Of a DNA stretch of 64,000 bases, positions 63,836-64,000 are shown piece after piece. The stretch spans positions 62,001-126,000 of the forward strand of contig NZ_VWXK01000001.1 of the NCBI RefSeq assembly GCF_011752565.1, given 5' to 3'. The notes under the pieces were generated by a model that made no database searches, was not told the origin of the DNA, and was given only the letters and a program-made list of their open reading frames with translations. This DNA is from Pantoea sp. Ap-967 (lineage in GTDB: Bacteria; Pseudomonadota; Gammaproteobacteria; Pseudomonadales; Pseudomonadaceae). The position numbers and the translations under genes were made by a program. Position 1 is the first letter of the stretch. Each line of letters begins with the position of its first letter.

Positions 63836-64000
63836 TCAGGTTTTGATCAGTCGACGCAGAACCAGGGTGAGGGTTGCAGACAGCAGCAACATGCCGCCCA
63901 TAAACAGAGTGCCCATGGTGAAGGAGCCAGTGACGTCTTTGAGCCAGCCGACCATGAATGGGCCTACAAAGCCACCAAATGTACCAACCGAGTTGATGAA
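63836..64000 (-). CDS. MFS transporter, C-terminal part (runs off window)
   Basis: The last 54 residues of an MFS permease: FINSVGTFGGFVGPFMVGWL, DVTGSFTMGTLFMGGMLL, and a positively charged end. This ending is typical of the anion:cation symporter (ACS) family, which takes up aromatic acids, glucarate or phthalate. The gene starts outside the window. It heads, or belongs to, the transport group with the OprD porin. Confidence 0.75.
   Translation of the reverse strand, partial: FINSVGTFGGFVGPFMVGWLKDVTGSFTMGTLFMGGMLLLSATLTLVLRRLIKT

Overview
The window looks like chromosomal accessory DNA of a fluorescent-type Pseudomonas, probably near the P. putida group. This is inferred from the vdh-ech-MarR ferulate block, OprD- and TorF-type porins, IS66-family elements and the general style of the proteins. 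No rRNA, tRNA or CRISPR array was seen. Nearly all recognisable genes are for catabolism of aromatic or amine compounds, each block with its own regulator, transporter or porin.

Layout. (1) 1-4.5 kb, minus strand: the start of an NCS1 permease, a phytoene-dehydrogenase-like flavoprotein, and a PatD-like aldehyde dehydrogenase with a strong promoter that contains a palindrome. (2) 4.6-5.1 kb: decayed gene scraps, including an arnB relic broken by frameshifts. (3) 5.36-11.4 kb: a MarR regulator divergent from a five-gene CoA-dependent side-chain operon (hydratase, NDP-forming acyl-CoA synthetase, SDR, thiolase-like protein, DUF35 protein). It has no acyl-CoA dehydrogenase. (4) 11.5-19.7 kb: a second MarR gene. 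A copy of its own-promoter operator recurs about 5.4 kb away, in front of a VanB/VanA-like Rieske oxygenase pair. Between them lie a small HhH-WYL-ABM operon, an IS66 element inserted in the relic of another IS66, and an OprD porin cut off by that element.

(5) 20.0-33.8 kb, minus strand: a compact operon of 15 genes transcribed from a TetR-controlled promoter at about 33.85 kb. It encodes a three-component ring-hydroxylating dioxygenase (alpha, beta, Rieske ferredoxin, FAD/2Fe-2S reductase), a cis-diol dehydrogenase, a two-subunit LigAB-type extradiol dioxygenase, a C-C hydrolase, and the lower meta pathway (hydratase, aldolase, acylating acetaldehyde dehydrogenase). It also has a feruloyl-CoA-synthase-like ligase, a nitronate-monooxygenase-like flavoprotein, a frameshifted flavin reductase and an MFS transporter. 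The genes support a full aromatic-to-central-metabolism route, but the substrate cannot be named. (6) 34.8-54.5 kb: a second system with a PotFGHI-like ABC importer, a gamma-glutamyl-amide synthetase, a PuuB-like amine oxidase, a class-I amidotransferase, a GMC alcohol oxidoreductase, an acid-CoA ligase, a hotdog protein, an amidase, a GNAT protein, two TorF porins, a chemoreceptor and two TetR regulators. Three copies of TCAACA-N4-TGTTGA tie the first TetR gene to the two divergent transport/ligase operons. This looks like a gamma-glutamylation route for an unidentified amine or amino-alcohol.

(7) 54.9-64.0 kb: an exported CocE/NonD hydrolase, vanillin dehydrogenase and hydroxycinnamoyl-CoA hydratase-lyase with a divergent MarR regulator, then a minus-strand group of MFS transporter (partial), OprD porin, solute-binding-protein-like protein and acetolactate-synthase-like TPP enzyme.

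Together, blocks 3, 4, 5 and 7 could handle methoxylated or hydroxylated phenylpropanoids: side-chain shortening, O-demethylation, ring hydroxylation and cleavage. Block 6 would handle an amine. These pathway assignments are inference. The gene families and sequence sites are read directly.
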